Assembly (NCBI GenBank): GCA_002347265.1
Contig: DDYB01000032.1
Coordinates: 77,121 to 141,120 of the forward strand
DNA from: Desulfobacteraceae bacterium UBA2245
GTDB taxonomy: Bacteria; Desulfobacterota; Desulfobacteria; Desulfobacterales; UBA2245
DNA: 64,000 nucleotides
Reading direction: 5' to 3'
The notes under the pieces were generated by a model. It had not been told where the DNA came from, did no database searches, and worked only from the letters and a program-made list of their open reading frames with translations. Positions 45,434 through 54,630 of this stretch are shown in pieces; the first letter of the stretch is position 1; each line of letters opens with the position of its first letter. The position numbers and the translations under genes were made by a program.

Positions 45434-47671
45434 ATGAAAAACAACCGTTTCAGAAAACTCTCCACCCCCCTTTCAGAACAGGAACGCGGGCGCCGTAAGC
45501 GTGAAATGATCCTCATTCCGGTCATCATCGGGGTCGTTGCGCTGCTCACCTATGCGGAAAGCCGCATCATCTATTTCGGGTCTGCTTTTCCGATCTCCAA
45601 TACCATCCTGATGTTCATTCTGATCAACATCAACCTGTTGCTGTTGCTGCTGCTGCTGTTTCTGGTTTTTCGAAATGCGGTAAAGCTGTTTTACGAGAGA
45701 AAACGAAAGGTTACGGGCTCTAAACTCAGAACGCGGCTGGTGGTGGCCTTCATCACGCTGACGCTTCTGCCGACCACCGTGCTTTTTTTCTTTGCGATCA
45801 ATTTCATTACGACCAGCATCGAGTTCTGGTTCAATGTGCCGGTGGAACAGGCCTTGGAAAATTCTCTTCGCGTGGGAAGGCGGATTTACGACTATGCGGA
45901 AACCAGCAGCCAATTTTATATGGAGAGAATCGCCTATCAGATCAAGGCCCGCAATCTGCTTGATTCCGGACAGAACAACGCACTGGAGCGTTACATTCAG
46001 GTTGTGCAGAGGTCCTTTAATCTGGAGGCCGTGGAGATTTATTCCACCAATGCCGCCCGGTTGGCTTTCTCCGGAAACGGGGGTATGGAGGCGATCAATC
46101 TGGCATCCATGTCCTCGGACGATCTTCGCGCCGAATTTCATTCCAAACCTGTCCGGTCGGTTTCAATGCCGGTCGATCAGGGCGAGATGGTTCGAACCAT
46201 CGGAACCATTCCTTTTGGATCGGGGGTTGCCGATGCACAGGCCTTTATCGTTCTGTCCGTTCTGATTCCGATGGATCTGTCCGAGGACATGGCCTCCATT
46301 TCCCGGGGATTTGAAGAATACCAGCAGATCAAACTGCTGCAGAAACCCATTCAGGCTACCTATTACATTACGCTCTCCATCGTTGCGCTGCTGGTGCTTT
46401 TTTGCGCTGCATGGTTCGGGTTTTATCTGGCCAAGAGGATTTCCATCCCCATCATGGAACTGGCCGAAGGCACCCGGAGGGTGGCTGGAGGAGATCTGCA
46501 GTTTACCATCGGGGCGGTTGCCGACGATGAAATCGGAATCCTGGTGAATTCCTTCAACAGGATGACGCGAGACCTTCGCATCGGCCGTGAACAGCTTGAA
46601 ATTTCCGCCCGAATGCTTCGGGACCAGAATATCGAGATCGAGGAAAAACGCCGGTACATGGAGATTGTTCTGAGAAACGTTTCCGCCGGCGTCATCACGC
46701 TGGATGCCGGCGGATTTATCGCCACGGTCAACAAGTCCGCTGAAAAAATGTTGAACCTCGATGCGGCGGAAGTTCTGGGCAAAAGCTATAAGCGGCTTTT
46801 AAAGGGACCGTTTGTGGAGCTGGCCAGGGAAATTATGGACAACCTTGCCGAATCGACGGACGGAGCCGTTCAGTTGCCATTGAAGCTGACCATCGAAGGC
46901 CAGTCCAGAAGTTTTCTGCTTCACGTAAACGCCCTGACCGACGACGCGGGCAGCCCTCTGGGTATCGTGATGGTATTCGACGATTTGACCGAACTGGAAA
47001 AGGCCCAGCGAATGGCTGCCTGGCGGGAGGTGGCCCGCCGGATCGCTCATGAGGTGAAAAATCCACTGACCCCGATATCGCTTTCGGCCCAGCGGCTGAA
47101 GCGCAAATATTCGCGTCGTCTGAATGAACCGGTTTTTGATGAGTGCACCCGCATGATTATAGATCACGTCGAGTTGATTCGAAACCTGGTAAATGAATTC
47201 TCGAACTTCGCCCGATTGCCGGCGGCCAATCCTCTGCCATGCGCATTGGCGCCGCTGATAGAGGAAACCGTGGCGCTTTACAAGGATGGGCCCTGGAATA
47301 TACGGTTTGAAATTCATGCGGGTCAGGATATGCCCAGGCTGAATCTGGACCGGCAGCTGATGAAAAGGGCGCTGATCAATCTGGTGGACAATGCCGTGGC
47401 GGCCATCGGCGCTGAAGGCAGCGTCGTTATTTCGGCGTCTTTTGATCCTATCCTGAAAATCGTTCGCATCGAGGTTTCCGACACCGGACCGGGGATTTCC
47501 GACGAAGATAAAACCCATTTGTTCGAGCCCTATTTTTCCACCAAGAAATCCGGCATGGGATTGGGGCTGTCCATTGTCAGCGGCATCATTTCGGATCATA
47601 ACGGGCGGATCTACGTTCAGGACAATGTGCCGCAGGGCGCCCGGTTCGTCATTGAACTGCCGGTTTCCTGA
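45434..47671 (+). CDS. NtrY-type membrane sensor histidine kinase
   Basis: A 745-residue kinase. Membrane segments lie at about residues 22-45, 55-80 (LLLLLLLFLVF-type run) and 96-115, followed by an extracytoplasmic region and a further segment near 318-340. Then come a HAMP domain, a PAS domain (about 410-515, AGVITLDAGGFIATVN), and the H-box RRIAHEVKNPLTPIS with His539. The ATPase domain has ALINLVDNAVAA and SGMGLGLSIVSGIIS. It pairs with the following NtrX-like regulator (118 bases apart). NtrY senses redox or nitrogen signals in other bacteria; the input here is unknown. Confidence 0.92.
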   Translation: MKNNRFRKLSTPLSEQERGRRKREMILIPVIIGVVALLTYAESRIIYFGSAFPISNTILMFILININLLLLLLLLFLVFRNAVKLFYERKRKVTGSKLRTRLVVAFITLTLLPTTVLFFFAINFITTSIEFWFNVPVEQALENSLRVGRRIYDYAETSSQFYMERIAYQIKARNLLDSGQNNALERYIQVVQRSFNLEAVEIYSTNAARLAFSGNGGMEAINLASMSSDDLRAEFHSKPVRSVSMPVDQGEMVRTIGTIPFGSGVADAQAFIVLSVLIPMDLSEDMASISRGFEEYQQIKLLQKPIQATYYITLSIVALLVLFCAAWFGFYLAKRISIPIMELAEGTRRVAGGDLQFTIGAVADDEIGILVNSFNRMTRDLRIGREQLEISARMLRDQNIEIEEKRRYMEIVLRNVSAGVITLDAGGFIATVNKSAEKMLNLDAAEVLGKSYKRLLKGPFVELAREIMDNLAESTDGAVQLPLKLTIEGQSRSFLLHVNALTDDAGSPLGIVMVFDDLTELEKAQRMAAWREVARRIAHEVKNPLTPISLSAQRLKRKYSRRLNEPVFDECTRMIIDHVELIRNLVNEFSNFARLPAANPLPCALAPLIEETVALYKDGPWNIRFEIHAGQDMPRLNLDRQLMKRALINLVDNAVAAIGAEGSVVISASFDPILKIVRIEVSDTGPGISDEDKTHLFEPYFSTKKSGMGLGLSIVSGIISDHNGRIYVQDNVPQGARFVIELPVS

Positions 47672-47789
47672 AAGCCGGTTTCCGCCGATTCCGGAGATGC
47701 ATTAAAAATGTTTTGCAGGAAAGGCTCTTGACAGGATACCGGCAATTCTTCTACGTAGTTGGACTGAATGACAGATAAAGGTAATCGCG

Positions 47790-49151
47790 ATGTTTCCAAC
47801 AATATTGGTTGTCGACGACGAAGCGCCGATCCGCCAGATGCTCAGCGGACTTCTGGCCGATGAAGGCTTTGAGGTGAAAACGGCTTCCAACGGATACGAA
47901 GCCCTGAAGTGCATTGAAGCCGAGTCTCCGGATCTGGTTTTGCTCGACATTTGGATGCCGGGCATCGACGGGATTGAAACTCTCAAGGAAATCAAAAAGG
48001 AAAATTCCCATATTCAGGTCATCATCATCACGGGCCACGGGACGGTTGAGACCGCTGTCAAGGCCACCAAGCTCGGGGCCTTTGATCTGATCGAAAAACC
48101 CCTGTCCTTTGACAAGGTGTCTGTGGCGATCAACAATGCCCTGAATTTCAGAAGGCTGGAAGAAGAAAACCGGTATCTTAGAAAAAAAACACTGGAAAAA
48201 AATTCGATTACCGGCATCAGCAGTCATATCGGAGACCTGAAGAAACAGATCGCCGTGGCGGCCCCGACCGATGCATGGATTCTGATCACCGGTGAAAACG
48301 GAACCGGAAAAGAACTCGTTGCCCGCACGATTCACCAGCTCAGCGCCCGTTCGGATCAGCCTTTGATGGATGTCAACTGCGCTGCCATTCCTGAGAACCT
48401 GATCGAAAGCGAGCTGTTCGGACACGAAAAAGGCGCTTTCCCCGGGGCAGGCAACAAGAAAATCGGAAAGTTCGAACTGGCGGGAAACGGAACCATTTTC
48501 CTGGATGAAATTGCGGACATGAGCCTGAAAACTCAGGCAAAGATTCTTCGGGTGCTTCAGGAACAGAAATTTCAGCGGGTGGGCGGGAGCAGAACCCTGG
48601 ACATGAAGGCCCGGATCATTGCCGCCAGCAACAAGGATCTGGAACAGGAGATCGACAAGGGCGCTTTCAGGGAGGATCTCTATTACCGGCTCAATGTGAT
48701 ACCCATCTGGGTGCCGCCTCTGAGGGAGCGGCGGCAGGATATTCCGTTGCTGATTGAAACCTTTCTGGTGGAGTGCGAAAAACAGCATCGAAGACCCCGG
48801 AAGCGAATGACGGCCGAGGCTTTGGATCTGCTCTGCGCTTATTCCTGGCCGGGAAATATTCGGGAACTCAAAAACCTGGTCGAACGGCTGGATATCATGT
48901 CCGCCAGGGAGGTCATCGATGCCGCGGATCTTCCGGCGCCTTACAATCCGCAGTCATTTTCCGGCAAGGGCGTCAGGAATGAAAAACTTTTTCTGATGGA
49001 CAATCTCAAGGATGCGCTCAAGGCTTTTGAGCAGGAGTTCGTCCAGCGAAAACTTTTGGAAAACAACAATGATATTGCGCAAGCGGCCCAGGCGATCGGC
49101 ATCTCCGTCAGCAAGCTTTCTGAAAAGCTCAAGCGATGGAGCCAGATTTAA
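47790..49151 (+). CDS. NtrX-like response regulator with altered GAFTGA loop
   Basis: A 453-residue regulator: receiver domain (Asp53 in LVLLDIWMPG), sigma-54-type AAA+ domain with Walker A GENGTGKE, and a C-terminal Fis-type helix-turn-helix (IAQAAQAIGISVSKLSEKLKRW). The loop that normally contacts sigma-54, GAFTGA, here reads GAFPGA at residues 215-220 (codon CCC at 48441). The other such regulator in the window (16453) keeps GAFTGA. The protein may thus not activate sigma-54 promoters in the classical way. It partners the NtrY-like kinase. Confidence 0.9.
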   Translation: MFPTILVVDDEAPIRQMLSGLLADEGFEVKTASNGYEALKCIEAESPDLVLLDIWMPGIDGIETLKEIKKENSHIQVIIITGHGTVETAVKATKLGAFDLIEKPLSFDKVSVAINNALNFRRLEEENRYLRKKTLEKNSITGISSHIGDLKKQIAVAAPTDAWILITGENGTGKELVARTIHQLSARSDQPLMDVNCAAIPENLIESELFGHEKGAFPGAGNKKIGKFELAGNGTIFLDEIADMSLKTQAKILRVLQEQKFQRVGGSRTLDMKARIIAASNKDLEQEIDKGAFREDLYYRLNVIPIWVPPLRERRQDIPLLIETFLVECEKQHRRPRKRMTAEALDLLCAYSWPGNIRELKNLVERLDIMSAREVIDAADLPAPYNPQSFSGKGVRNEKLFLMDNLKDALKAFEQEFVQRKLLENNNDIAQAAQAIGISVSKLSEKLKRWSQI

Positions 49152-49163
49152 GGGTTGCCTGCA

Positions 49164-49751
49164 ATGGGTCTGAGAATCATCAGCGGGGCTTTAGGGGGCA
49201 GACGTCTTGCCTCTGTGCGGGGCATGAGCACCAGGCCTACCTCGGATCGGCTTCGCGAGGCGGTGTTCAATATCCTCGGTCCAAGGGTGATGGATGCCTC
49301 TGTGCTGGATCTTTTTGCGGGAACCGGGGCTCTGGGTATTGAGGCATTGAGCCGGGGAGCAGATAGCGGCGTATTTATCGACAATGCGGTCGAGGCACTG
49401 GTCGTCATCCGTAAAAATATCGCGCAATGCGCTCTAAAAGAAAAATCCCGGGTGATTCGGTGGAATATTCTCAAAAGTTTGGACTGCATTCAATGCCACC
49501 AGCCCCCATTTGATCTGGTCTTCATGGATCCGCCGTACGGCGCAGACATGATCGTCCCGACGCTGAACCATCTTCAGCGCAGCGCAAGTGTCGGGGCGGA
49601 CGTTCGAATTGTTGTCGAACACGACGCTTCGGATTGTGTTCCCCAGGTTGTGTCCGGGTTTAAAATAATTGATCAGCGAAGGTATGGAAAGAGTTTTGTA
49701 TCATTTCTGGCTTGTTTGCAGTGCATGACGGCGCCGACAGGAAAGCGATAG
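49164..49751 (+). CDS. rsmD: 16S rRNA (guanine966-N2)-methyltransferase
   Basis: A 195-residue RsmD-type methyltransferase that methylates G966 of 16S rRNA. The SAM motif LDLFAGTGALGIEALSRGA and the catalytic DPPYG are clear, and the start GLRIISGALGGRRL is typical. ATG 49164 with AAGGG upstream was preferred over a TTG three codons earlier. It follows the regulator by 12 bases and precedes coaD by three; rsmD-coaD is a widespread pair. Confidence 0.93.
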   Translation: MGLRIISGALGGRRLASVRGMSTRPTSDRLREAVFNILGPRVMDASVLDLFAGTGALGIEALSRGADSGVFIDNAVEALVVIRKNIAQCALKEKSRVIRWNILKSLDCIQCHQPPFDLVFMDPPYGADMIVPTLNHLQRSASVGADVRIVVEHDASDCVPQVVSGFKIIDQRRYGKSFVSFLACLQCMTAPTGKR

Positions 49752-49754
49752 ATT

Positions 49755-50231
49755 ATGGCAAAAATTGCGGTTTATCCCGGATCCTTTGATCCGATCACCA
49801 ACGGGCATATCGACATCATCAGAAGAGGTGTGAAGCTCTTTGACAGGGTCATTGTTACCGTTTTGAACAATCCCGTAAAAAAAGGTCTGTTTACGCCTGA
49901 AGAACGTATCGACATGATCCGGAGCAGTACGAAGGATTGTCCGAATGTCGATGTGGATTATTTTGACGGATTGCTGGTCGATTATTGCGTCAGGATGAAA
50001 GCCGATGCCATACTTCGCGGCATGCGCGCGCTTTCCGATTTTGAATTTGAATTTCAGATGGCCCTGATGAACCGGCGGCTCAATCGCAATATCGAAACGG
50101 TGTTTCTGATGACCAGCATGGACTGGATATTCACTAGTTCCACCATCATCAAGGAGGCGGCCAGATTCGGCGGTAACATTGCCGACCTCGTGCCTCCGCT
50201 GGTGTGCCGGCGGCTTAAGGAAAAATTTTAA
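49755..50231 (+). CDS. coaD: Phosphopantetheine adenylyltransferase
   Basis: CoaD makes dephospho-CoA from 4'-phosphopantetheine and ATP. The signature YPGSFDPITNGH (nucleotidyltransferase T/HxGH region), RGMRALSDFEFEFQMALMNR and SSTIIKEAARFGG are present, and 158 residues is the normal length. It directly follows rsmD. Confidence 0.96.
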   Translation: MAKIAVYPGSFDPITNGHIDIIRRGVKLFDRVIVTVLNNPVKKGLFTPEERIDMIRSSTKDCPNVDVDYFDGLLVDYCVRMKADAILRGMRALSDFEFEFQMALMNRRLNRNIETVFLMTSMDWIFTSSTIIKEAARFGGNIADLVPPLVCRRLKEKF

Positions 50232-50247
50232 TTGGATGGGATTCAAT

Positions 50248-51159
50248 ATGGATCTGTGGCAACTATACATATTTACCAAGGTGGTGGAGCTGAAAAGCTT
50301 TTCCAAGGCCGGTGAATCGGCTCATCTGAGTCAGCCTACGGTGAGCAGCCACATGAAGGACCTGGAGGATCATTTCGGGTGCCGGCTTATTGACCGGCTG
50401 TCCAAGGAAGCGATTCCCACAAGGGCGGGAGAATTGCTTTACCAGTATGCCCGTCGGCTGGTGGCGCTTCGCGATGAGGCTGAAACGGCTATGACGGATT
50501 TTCTGGGAAAGGTTCAGGGCCGCTTGACGATCGGCGGGAGCACCATTCCTGCCGTTTACATGCTGCCCAAACTTATCGGGGCTTTTACCAACGCCAGGCC
50601 GGGCGTGACGCTTGCGCTGGTTGTCAAAGACACCGGGCAAATTATCGAGGACGTTCTGGCTGGTACTCTGGAGCTCGGAATTGTCGGAGCGTTGAGTTCG
50701 GATAAAAAAATTTCACAGAAAAAACTGTTCGAAGACGAGATGTGCCTTGTAGTTCCCGCAGGGCATTCCTGGGCCTCGGTCGAAAGCGTTACTCTGGACA
50801 TGCTTTTTCAAGAGCCTTTTATTGTCCGGGAGAGCGGCTCCGGAACCCTGAGGTCCTTTGAGCGCCATCTTATTGAAAACGGCTTTTGCGTTGATGAACT
50901 CAGAATTGCAGCAGAGATGGGCAGTACGGAGGCCGTTATTCAGGGCATTAAAAATCATGTCGGAATTTCAATACTGTCGCGTATCGCCGTGGAGGAGGAG
51001 TTAAAATCCGGCGCCTTACGCGCCTTGCACATTGACGGCGTGGACATTCGACAGGAATTTTACCTTACCACCAACACGCAAAGAACCCCTTCCCCGCTCG
51101 CTGGCGCATTTATCGAATTTGTTGAACAGTCCGCTCGGAACAGGGGCATGTTCGGATAG
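50248..51159 (+). CDS. LysR family regulator (selenium-metabolism-associated type)
   Basis: A 303-residue LysR-type regulator: an N-terminal winged helix-turn-helix (LWQLYIFTKVVELKSFSKAG, LSQPTVSSHMKDLEDHFG) and a C-terminal effector-binding domain. The sequence resembles the LysR subfamily linked to selenium metabolism in anaerobes, recognised by its MDLWQLxIF start and close match through RLIDR. No sel genes are in the window, so that link is an inference. ATG 50248 (MDLWQL) is preferred over ATG 50236. It follows coaD by 16 bases and may be cotranscribed. Confidence 0.85.
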   Translation: MDLWQLYIFTKVVELKSFSKAGESAHLSQPTVSSHMKDLEDHFGCRLIDRLSKEAIPTRAGELLYQYARRLVALRDEAETAMTDFLGKVQGRLTIGGSTIPAVYMLPKLIGAFTNARPGVTLALVVKDTGQIIEDVLAGTLELGIVGALSSDKKISQKKLFEDEMCLVVPAGHSWASVESVTLDMLFQEPFIVRESGSGTLRSFERHLIENGFCVDELRIAAEMGSTEAVIQGIKNHVGISILSRIAVEEELKSGALRALHIDGVDIRQEFYLTTNTQRTPSPLAGAFIEFVEQSARNRGMFG

Positions 51160-51503
51160 CAGAAATAAGAAATTGCCGCTTAACGATGCGGTATGGCGAT
51201 GCAGATCGCCTCAAGCGGACATTGCGTCCTGAGGCGGCGTCGTTATAGGGCTTGGGATGAGGCACAGGCCGTATTGCGTTGTTTGGTATGATTCAGCTCT
51301 GATGAAAATTTTTGGCATGCTCGTTGACGCGGTCTGGCAGACCGAGGAACCGGGGCGCTGCTCATGGACCGGATCAATCAGACCAATCAGAGGATGGGCC
51401 TGCCAGCGTATCATCTTTGACAATGAGCGGTGCTGCACATGCGAAATGCCGCTACAACCACATTATCGGCGGCGACCGGGGAGAACCTTCGGGCTCAAGA
51501 AAA
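51160..51503. other. Intergenic region between convergent genes
   Basis: 344 bases with no recognisable gene. Short frames in both directions do not resemble any protein I know, and only a small hairpin (GGTCT/AGACC near 51330) is visible. It may be old mobile-element or gene debris. Confidence 0.35.
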
Positions 51504-52163
51504 TCATTCTTCCTTCCATCCGTATTCCCCCACCAGTTTGACAAACCGGCACCCACCCAGAGAGATCTTTTGAATTCCCTGTTCGGTCCGGCGCAGTTTG
51601 ACCAGTTCCTGAACATAGGCATTTCCAACGGGAATCACCATGCGTCCGCCGATGGACAGCTGCGACACAAGAGTTTCGGGTATATCGGGAGCGCCGGCGG
51701 TTACAATGATGGCGTCAAAAGGGCTTTCGTCCTTCCATCCGGACGTGCCGTCCGAATAGCGGGTGATGATATTGAAGTAATTCAGCTGATCAAAAATTTT
51801 CCGGGCCCTGACATACAGAGAGCGAATCCGTTCGATGGTATAGATCCGAAAGGCGATTTGGGACAAAATGGCGGCCTGATAGCCGGAACCGGTGCCGATC
51901 TCGAGCACGCGGTCTTCTTTGGTCAGTTCCAGAGCCTCAGTCATGGCGGCAACGATATAAGGCTGGGAAATGGTTTGCTGCTCACCGATGGGCAGGGGGA
52001 AGTCTCCGTATGCCTGGTCCATCAAGGCTTCACTGACAAACAAATGCCGTGGCACCTTTCGCATGGCATCAAGGACTTTTGGATCTTTGATGCCACGCGC
52101 CTGAATCTGAGATGCCGTCATCTCTTCACGCAGGCGTTGATATTTTATGGAATCCGCATCCAT
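51504..52163 (-). CDS. pcm: Protein-L-isoaspartate O-methyltransferase
   Basis: A 219-residue Pcm that starts repair of isoaspartyl residues in aged proteins, using SAM. The motif VLEIGTGSGYQAAILSQIA and the substrate-binding region PLPIGEQQTISQPYIVAAM are typical, as is FDAIIVTAGAPDIPETLVSQL. Length fits. It is transcribed leftward, before the cyclo-ligase gene in the same direction with a 257-base gap that has a TGCCGCCG/CGGCGGCA hairpin. Confidence 0.94.
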   Translation of the reverse strand: MDADSIKYQRLREEMTASQIQARGIKDPKVLDAMRKVPRHLFVSEALMDQAYGDFPLPIGEQQTISQPYIVAAMTEALELTKEDRVLEIGTGSGYQAAILSQIAFRIYTIERIRSLYVRARKIFDQLNYFNIITRYSDGTSGWKDESPFDAIIVTAGAPDIPETLVSQLSIGGRMVIPVGNAYVQELVKLRRTEQGIQKISLGGCRFVKLVGEYGWKEE

Positions 52164-52420
52164 TTACATTGTATTCTTCGGGTTTTCAATATTAAGCCAA
52201 AGGCTGTTCGCGCTTCGAAGCTTTCTCTTAAACGATATGCCGCCGTTTTTCAAGTCTGTTATCGTAATGATCCTGCGGCGGCAATTAAAATCGATCCGGC
52301 TGCATGAAATGCCCCTCTGAACAAGCCTTCGTCAAGGCTCGATCGTGCAGAAAGCCGACGGCTGGTGAAGAACGCTTCGGGCGCATCGGCGGACGCTGAT
52401 TTGTTCACATGCACACGGTT

Positions 52421-52999
52421 TCAGATTTTGTAGATGATACGGGTGTCCGTGATAATGATGTCCACGTGTTTGTCGTGCGAATCCATTGGGATGTGGGGCA
52501 TGATCTGTTCTTCCAGAGCGATAGCAACCTTTCGGGTTGTGGCCGGAAGCTTTGGAATCAAACGGTCGTAGAATCCGTCGCCTGCTCCAATTCTTCCGCC
52601 TTTTTCATCCAGGGCGAGGCTGGGAATGATTGCGATATCCACCCGGTCAATGGGAACCTGCTTGCATCTGTTTTCCACTGGCAGAAACATCCCGCAGGCC
52701 GTTGGCTTTGTATCCGTACTGAGATTGTCGATTTTAAACATCTTCAACTCCGGTCCGAACACAGGAAGTACGACGATCTTGTTCAGATCTAGAGTGTTTT
52801 GAATGATTTCCCGGGCATCAACAGGATATTGAGAACTCAGGTACAGCATAACGATCTTGGCTTCAAGAAAGTTTGCAAAATCAAAAAGGCGTCCTTGCAA
52901 GGCTCGGGCCTTTTTTCTGATCTCGCCGGCTGGAAAACGACTTAGCACCTCATCCACTTTAAGACGGATGTCGATTTTTTTTTCTTGAATTTCGTCCAT
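52421..52999 (-). CDS. fau: 5-formyltetrahydrofolate cyclo-ligase
   Basis: A 192-residue cyclo-ligase that converts 5-formyl-THF to methenyl-THF with ATP. The family motifs are visible: a C-terminal GGRIGAGDGFYDRLIP (phosphate and folate site), the central PVDAREIIQNTL, and ending DIIITDTRIIYKI. ATG 52999 has GGAG eight bases upstream; the longer ATG start at 53047 precedes an unmatched tail. In many bacteria this gene is linked to 6S RNA (ssrS); see the structured element upstream. Confidence 0.9.
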   Translation of the reverse strand: MDEIQEKKIDIRLKVDEVLSRFPAGEIRKKARALQGRLFDFANFLEAKIVMLYLSSQYPVDAREIIQNTLDLNKIVVLPVFGPELKMFKIDNLSTDTKPTACGMFLPVENRCKQVPIDRVDIAIIPSLALDEKGGRIGAGDGFYDRLIPKLPATTRKVAIALEEQIMPHIPMDSHDKHVDIIITDTRIIYKI

Positions 53000-53038
53000 A
53001 TATGGTCTCCAATGGAATGGATTAACAAGATAATTTTT

Positions 53039-53066
53039 AGTATACATATTAAGTCAATAAAGTCAA
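53039..53066 (-). promoter_or_regulatory. Promoter of the cyclo-ligase gene
   Basis: Leftward, TTGACT (53066-53061), 16 bases, TATACT (53044-53039): five of six matches in both boxes. The expected start is near 53031, about 30 bases from the ATG. Confidence 0.55.
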
Positions 53067-53087
53067 CTCGCAATAATCATTGACTAT

Positions 53088-53275
53088 ATGGGCTGCCTAT
53101 GTTAATTTTTCCGACAGATTTCCGGCTCCGACAGGCATGCCGTCACACATCGGAGCCCCTGATTTTGGACAGAACCAGAACTGCCGTGGAGGCAGCCGGG
53201 CTATCTCTCAAAACATGCCCCCCTTTTTAAGGGCGGAGCCAAGGGCGCAAGGCCTCTGGGTCTTGTTTTGTTTTA
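53088..53275 (+). ncRNA. Structured intergenic element (possible 6S RNA or serS leader)
   Basis: Nested hairpins: GGCTGCCT (53091-53098) with AGGCAGCC (53190-53197), inside it GGCTCCGA (53124-53131) with TCGGAGCC (53150-53157). A local CTGCC/GGCAG hairpin (53181-53195) competes with the outer stem. A final stem CCAAGG/CCTCTGG is followed by a U-rich tract (53261-53275), resembling a terminator on the + strand. The length of about 185 bases and the neighbouring fau gene fit 6S RNA, but I could not match a 6S consensus. It may instead be an attenuator ahead of serS. The strand is inferred from the U tract. Confidence 0.35.
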
Positions 53276-53346
53276 ATGTATCTTCTGGCTCGCCGCCCTC
53301 CCGTCGAGGCATTTGTTTTCATATTCAAATGACAGTAAGGATTGTT

Positions 53347-54630
53347 ATGCTAGAAATCAAGTTTGTCAGACAGAATTTGACGGAAGTTCAGAACGCCATG
53401 GCTGCTCGGGGCGAAGGACTCAAGCTGGATACATTTATTCAGATCGATGAAAAACGCAGGGAAGTTCTTGTTCAGATTGAAAGCTTGAGGCATCGGCGCA
53501 ATGTGGTTTCCGATCAGATCGCCAAACTGAAAAAAAGCGGTGAAAATGCCGATGACTTGGTGCTGGAAATGCGGGATGTATCTGTGCAGATCAAGGAAAT
53601 GGATGGCGCGCTCTCCGAGTTTGAAGCCTCGCTTCATGAGATATTGATGGGTTTGCCGAATCTGCCCCATTCCTCGGTTCCCAAGGGAACTGACAGTTCG
53701 CAGAATCCGGTGGTTAGAAGGGTGGGCGAACCCCGCAGCTTTGATTTTGTGCCCGAAGCGCACTGGACGGTGGGCGAGCGCCTTGGAATTCTGGATTTCG
53801 AGCGGGCATCCAAAATTGCCGGCGCCCGTTTTCCCCTTTATCTGGGAGCCGGCGCCCGGCTGGAGCGAGCATTGATTAATTTCATGCTGGATGTCCATAC
53901 TATCGAACATGGGTATAAAGAAGTGCTTCCTCCGTTTATCGTGAATCGCGCTGCAATGACGGCAACCGGCCAGCTTCCCAAATTTGCGGCGGATCTTTTC
54001 AAACTGGAGGGATGGGATTTTTTTCTGATTCCAACGGCCGAGGTGCCGGTGACCAACATTCACCAGGGAGAGGTGCTGGATGAAGACAGCCTTCCCCTGC
54101 TGTATGCGGCTTATACGCCGTGTTTCCGGTCCGAGGCGGGCTCCTACGGCAAGGACACGCGGGGTTTGATCCGGCAGCACCAGTTCAACAAGGTCGAACT
54201 GGTGAAATTCACGACGCCTGAAACCTCATATGACGAACTGGAAAAACTGCTGTCCAATGCTGAAAGCATATTGCGGCGGCTGGAACTTCCCTTCCATGTG
54301 GTGAACCTGTGCACCGGAGATCTCGGATTTTCGGCATCCAAGACCTATGACATCGAGGTCTGGCTTCCAGCTCAGGGTGTTTACCGGGAAATTTCTTCGT
54401 GCAGCAATTTTGAGAATTTTCAGGCGCGTCGGGCCGATATCCGGTACCGCCGCAAAGGAAAAAACAAGACGGAACTGGTCCATACCTTGAACGGTTCGGG
54501 ACTGGCGGTGGGCAGAACCGTTGCCGCCATTCTTGAAAACTATCAGCAGGCGGACGGAAGCGTTACAATCCCCAAGGCCCTGCGGCCTTACATGGGCAAT
54601 ATGGAAAGAATCGAAAACCGTGAAGCTTGA
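53347..54630 (+). CDS. serS: Seryl-tRNA synthetase
   Basis: A 427-residue class II synthetase for tRNA-Ser (and tRNA-Sec if present). An N-terminal coiled-coil tRNA arm (about 30-110) precedes the catalytic core: motif 2 region PCFRSEAGSYGKDTRGLIRQHQF, and motif 3 GSGLAVGRTVAAILENYQ. ATG 53347 (MLEIKFVRQN) has AAGGA nearby; a longer in-frame extension upstream overlaps the structured element and is not SerRS-like. Its end overlaps the thrC start. Confidence 0.96.
   Translation: MLEIKFVRQNLTEVQNAMAARGEGLKLDTFIQIDEKRREVLVQIESLRHRRNVVSDQIAKLKKSGENADDLVLEMRDVSVQIKEMDGALSEFEASLHEILMGLPNLPHSSVPKGTDSSQNPVVRRVGEPRSFDFVPEAHWTVGERLGILDFERASKIAGARFPLYLGAGARLERALINFMLDVHTIEHGYKEVLPPFIVNRAAMTATGQLPKFAADLFKLEGWDFFLIPTAEVPVTNIHQGEVLDEDSLPLLYAAYTPCFRSEAGSYGKDTRGLIRQHQFNKVELVKFTTPETSYDELEKLLSNAESILRRLELPFHVVNLCTGDLGFSASKTYDIEVWLPAQGVYREISSCSNFENFQARRADIRYRRKGKNKTELVHTLNGSGLAVGRTVAAILENYQQADGSVTIPKALRPYMGNMERIENREA

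Noticed and set aside
45636..45662. A CTG/TTG-rich run in the NtrY-like gene
   Set aside because: It codes for a leucine-rich membrane segment, normal for this protein, and is not a phase-variable repeat.
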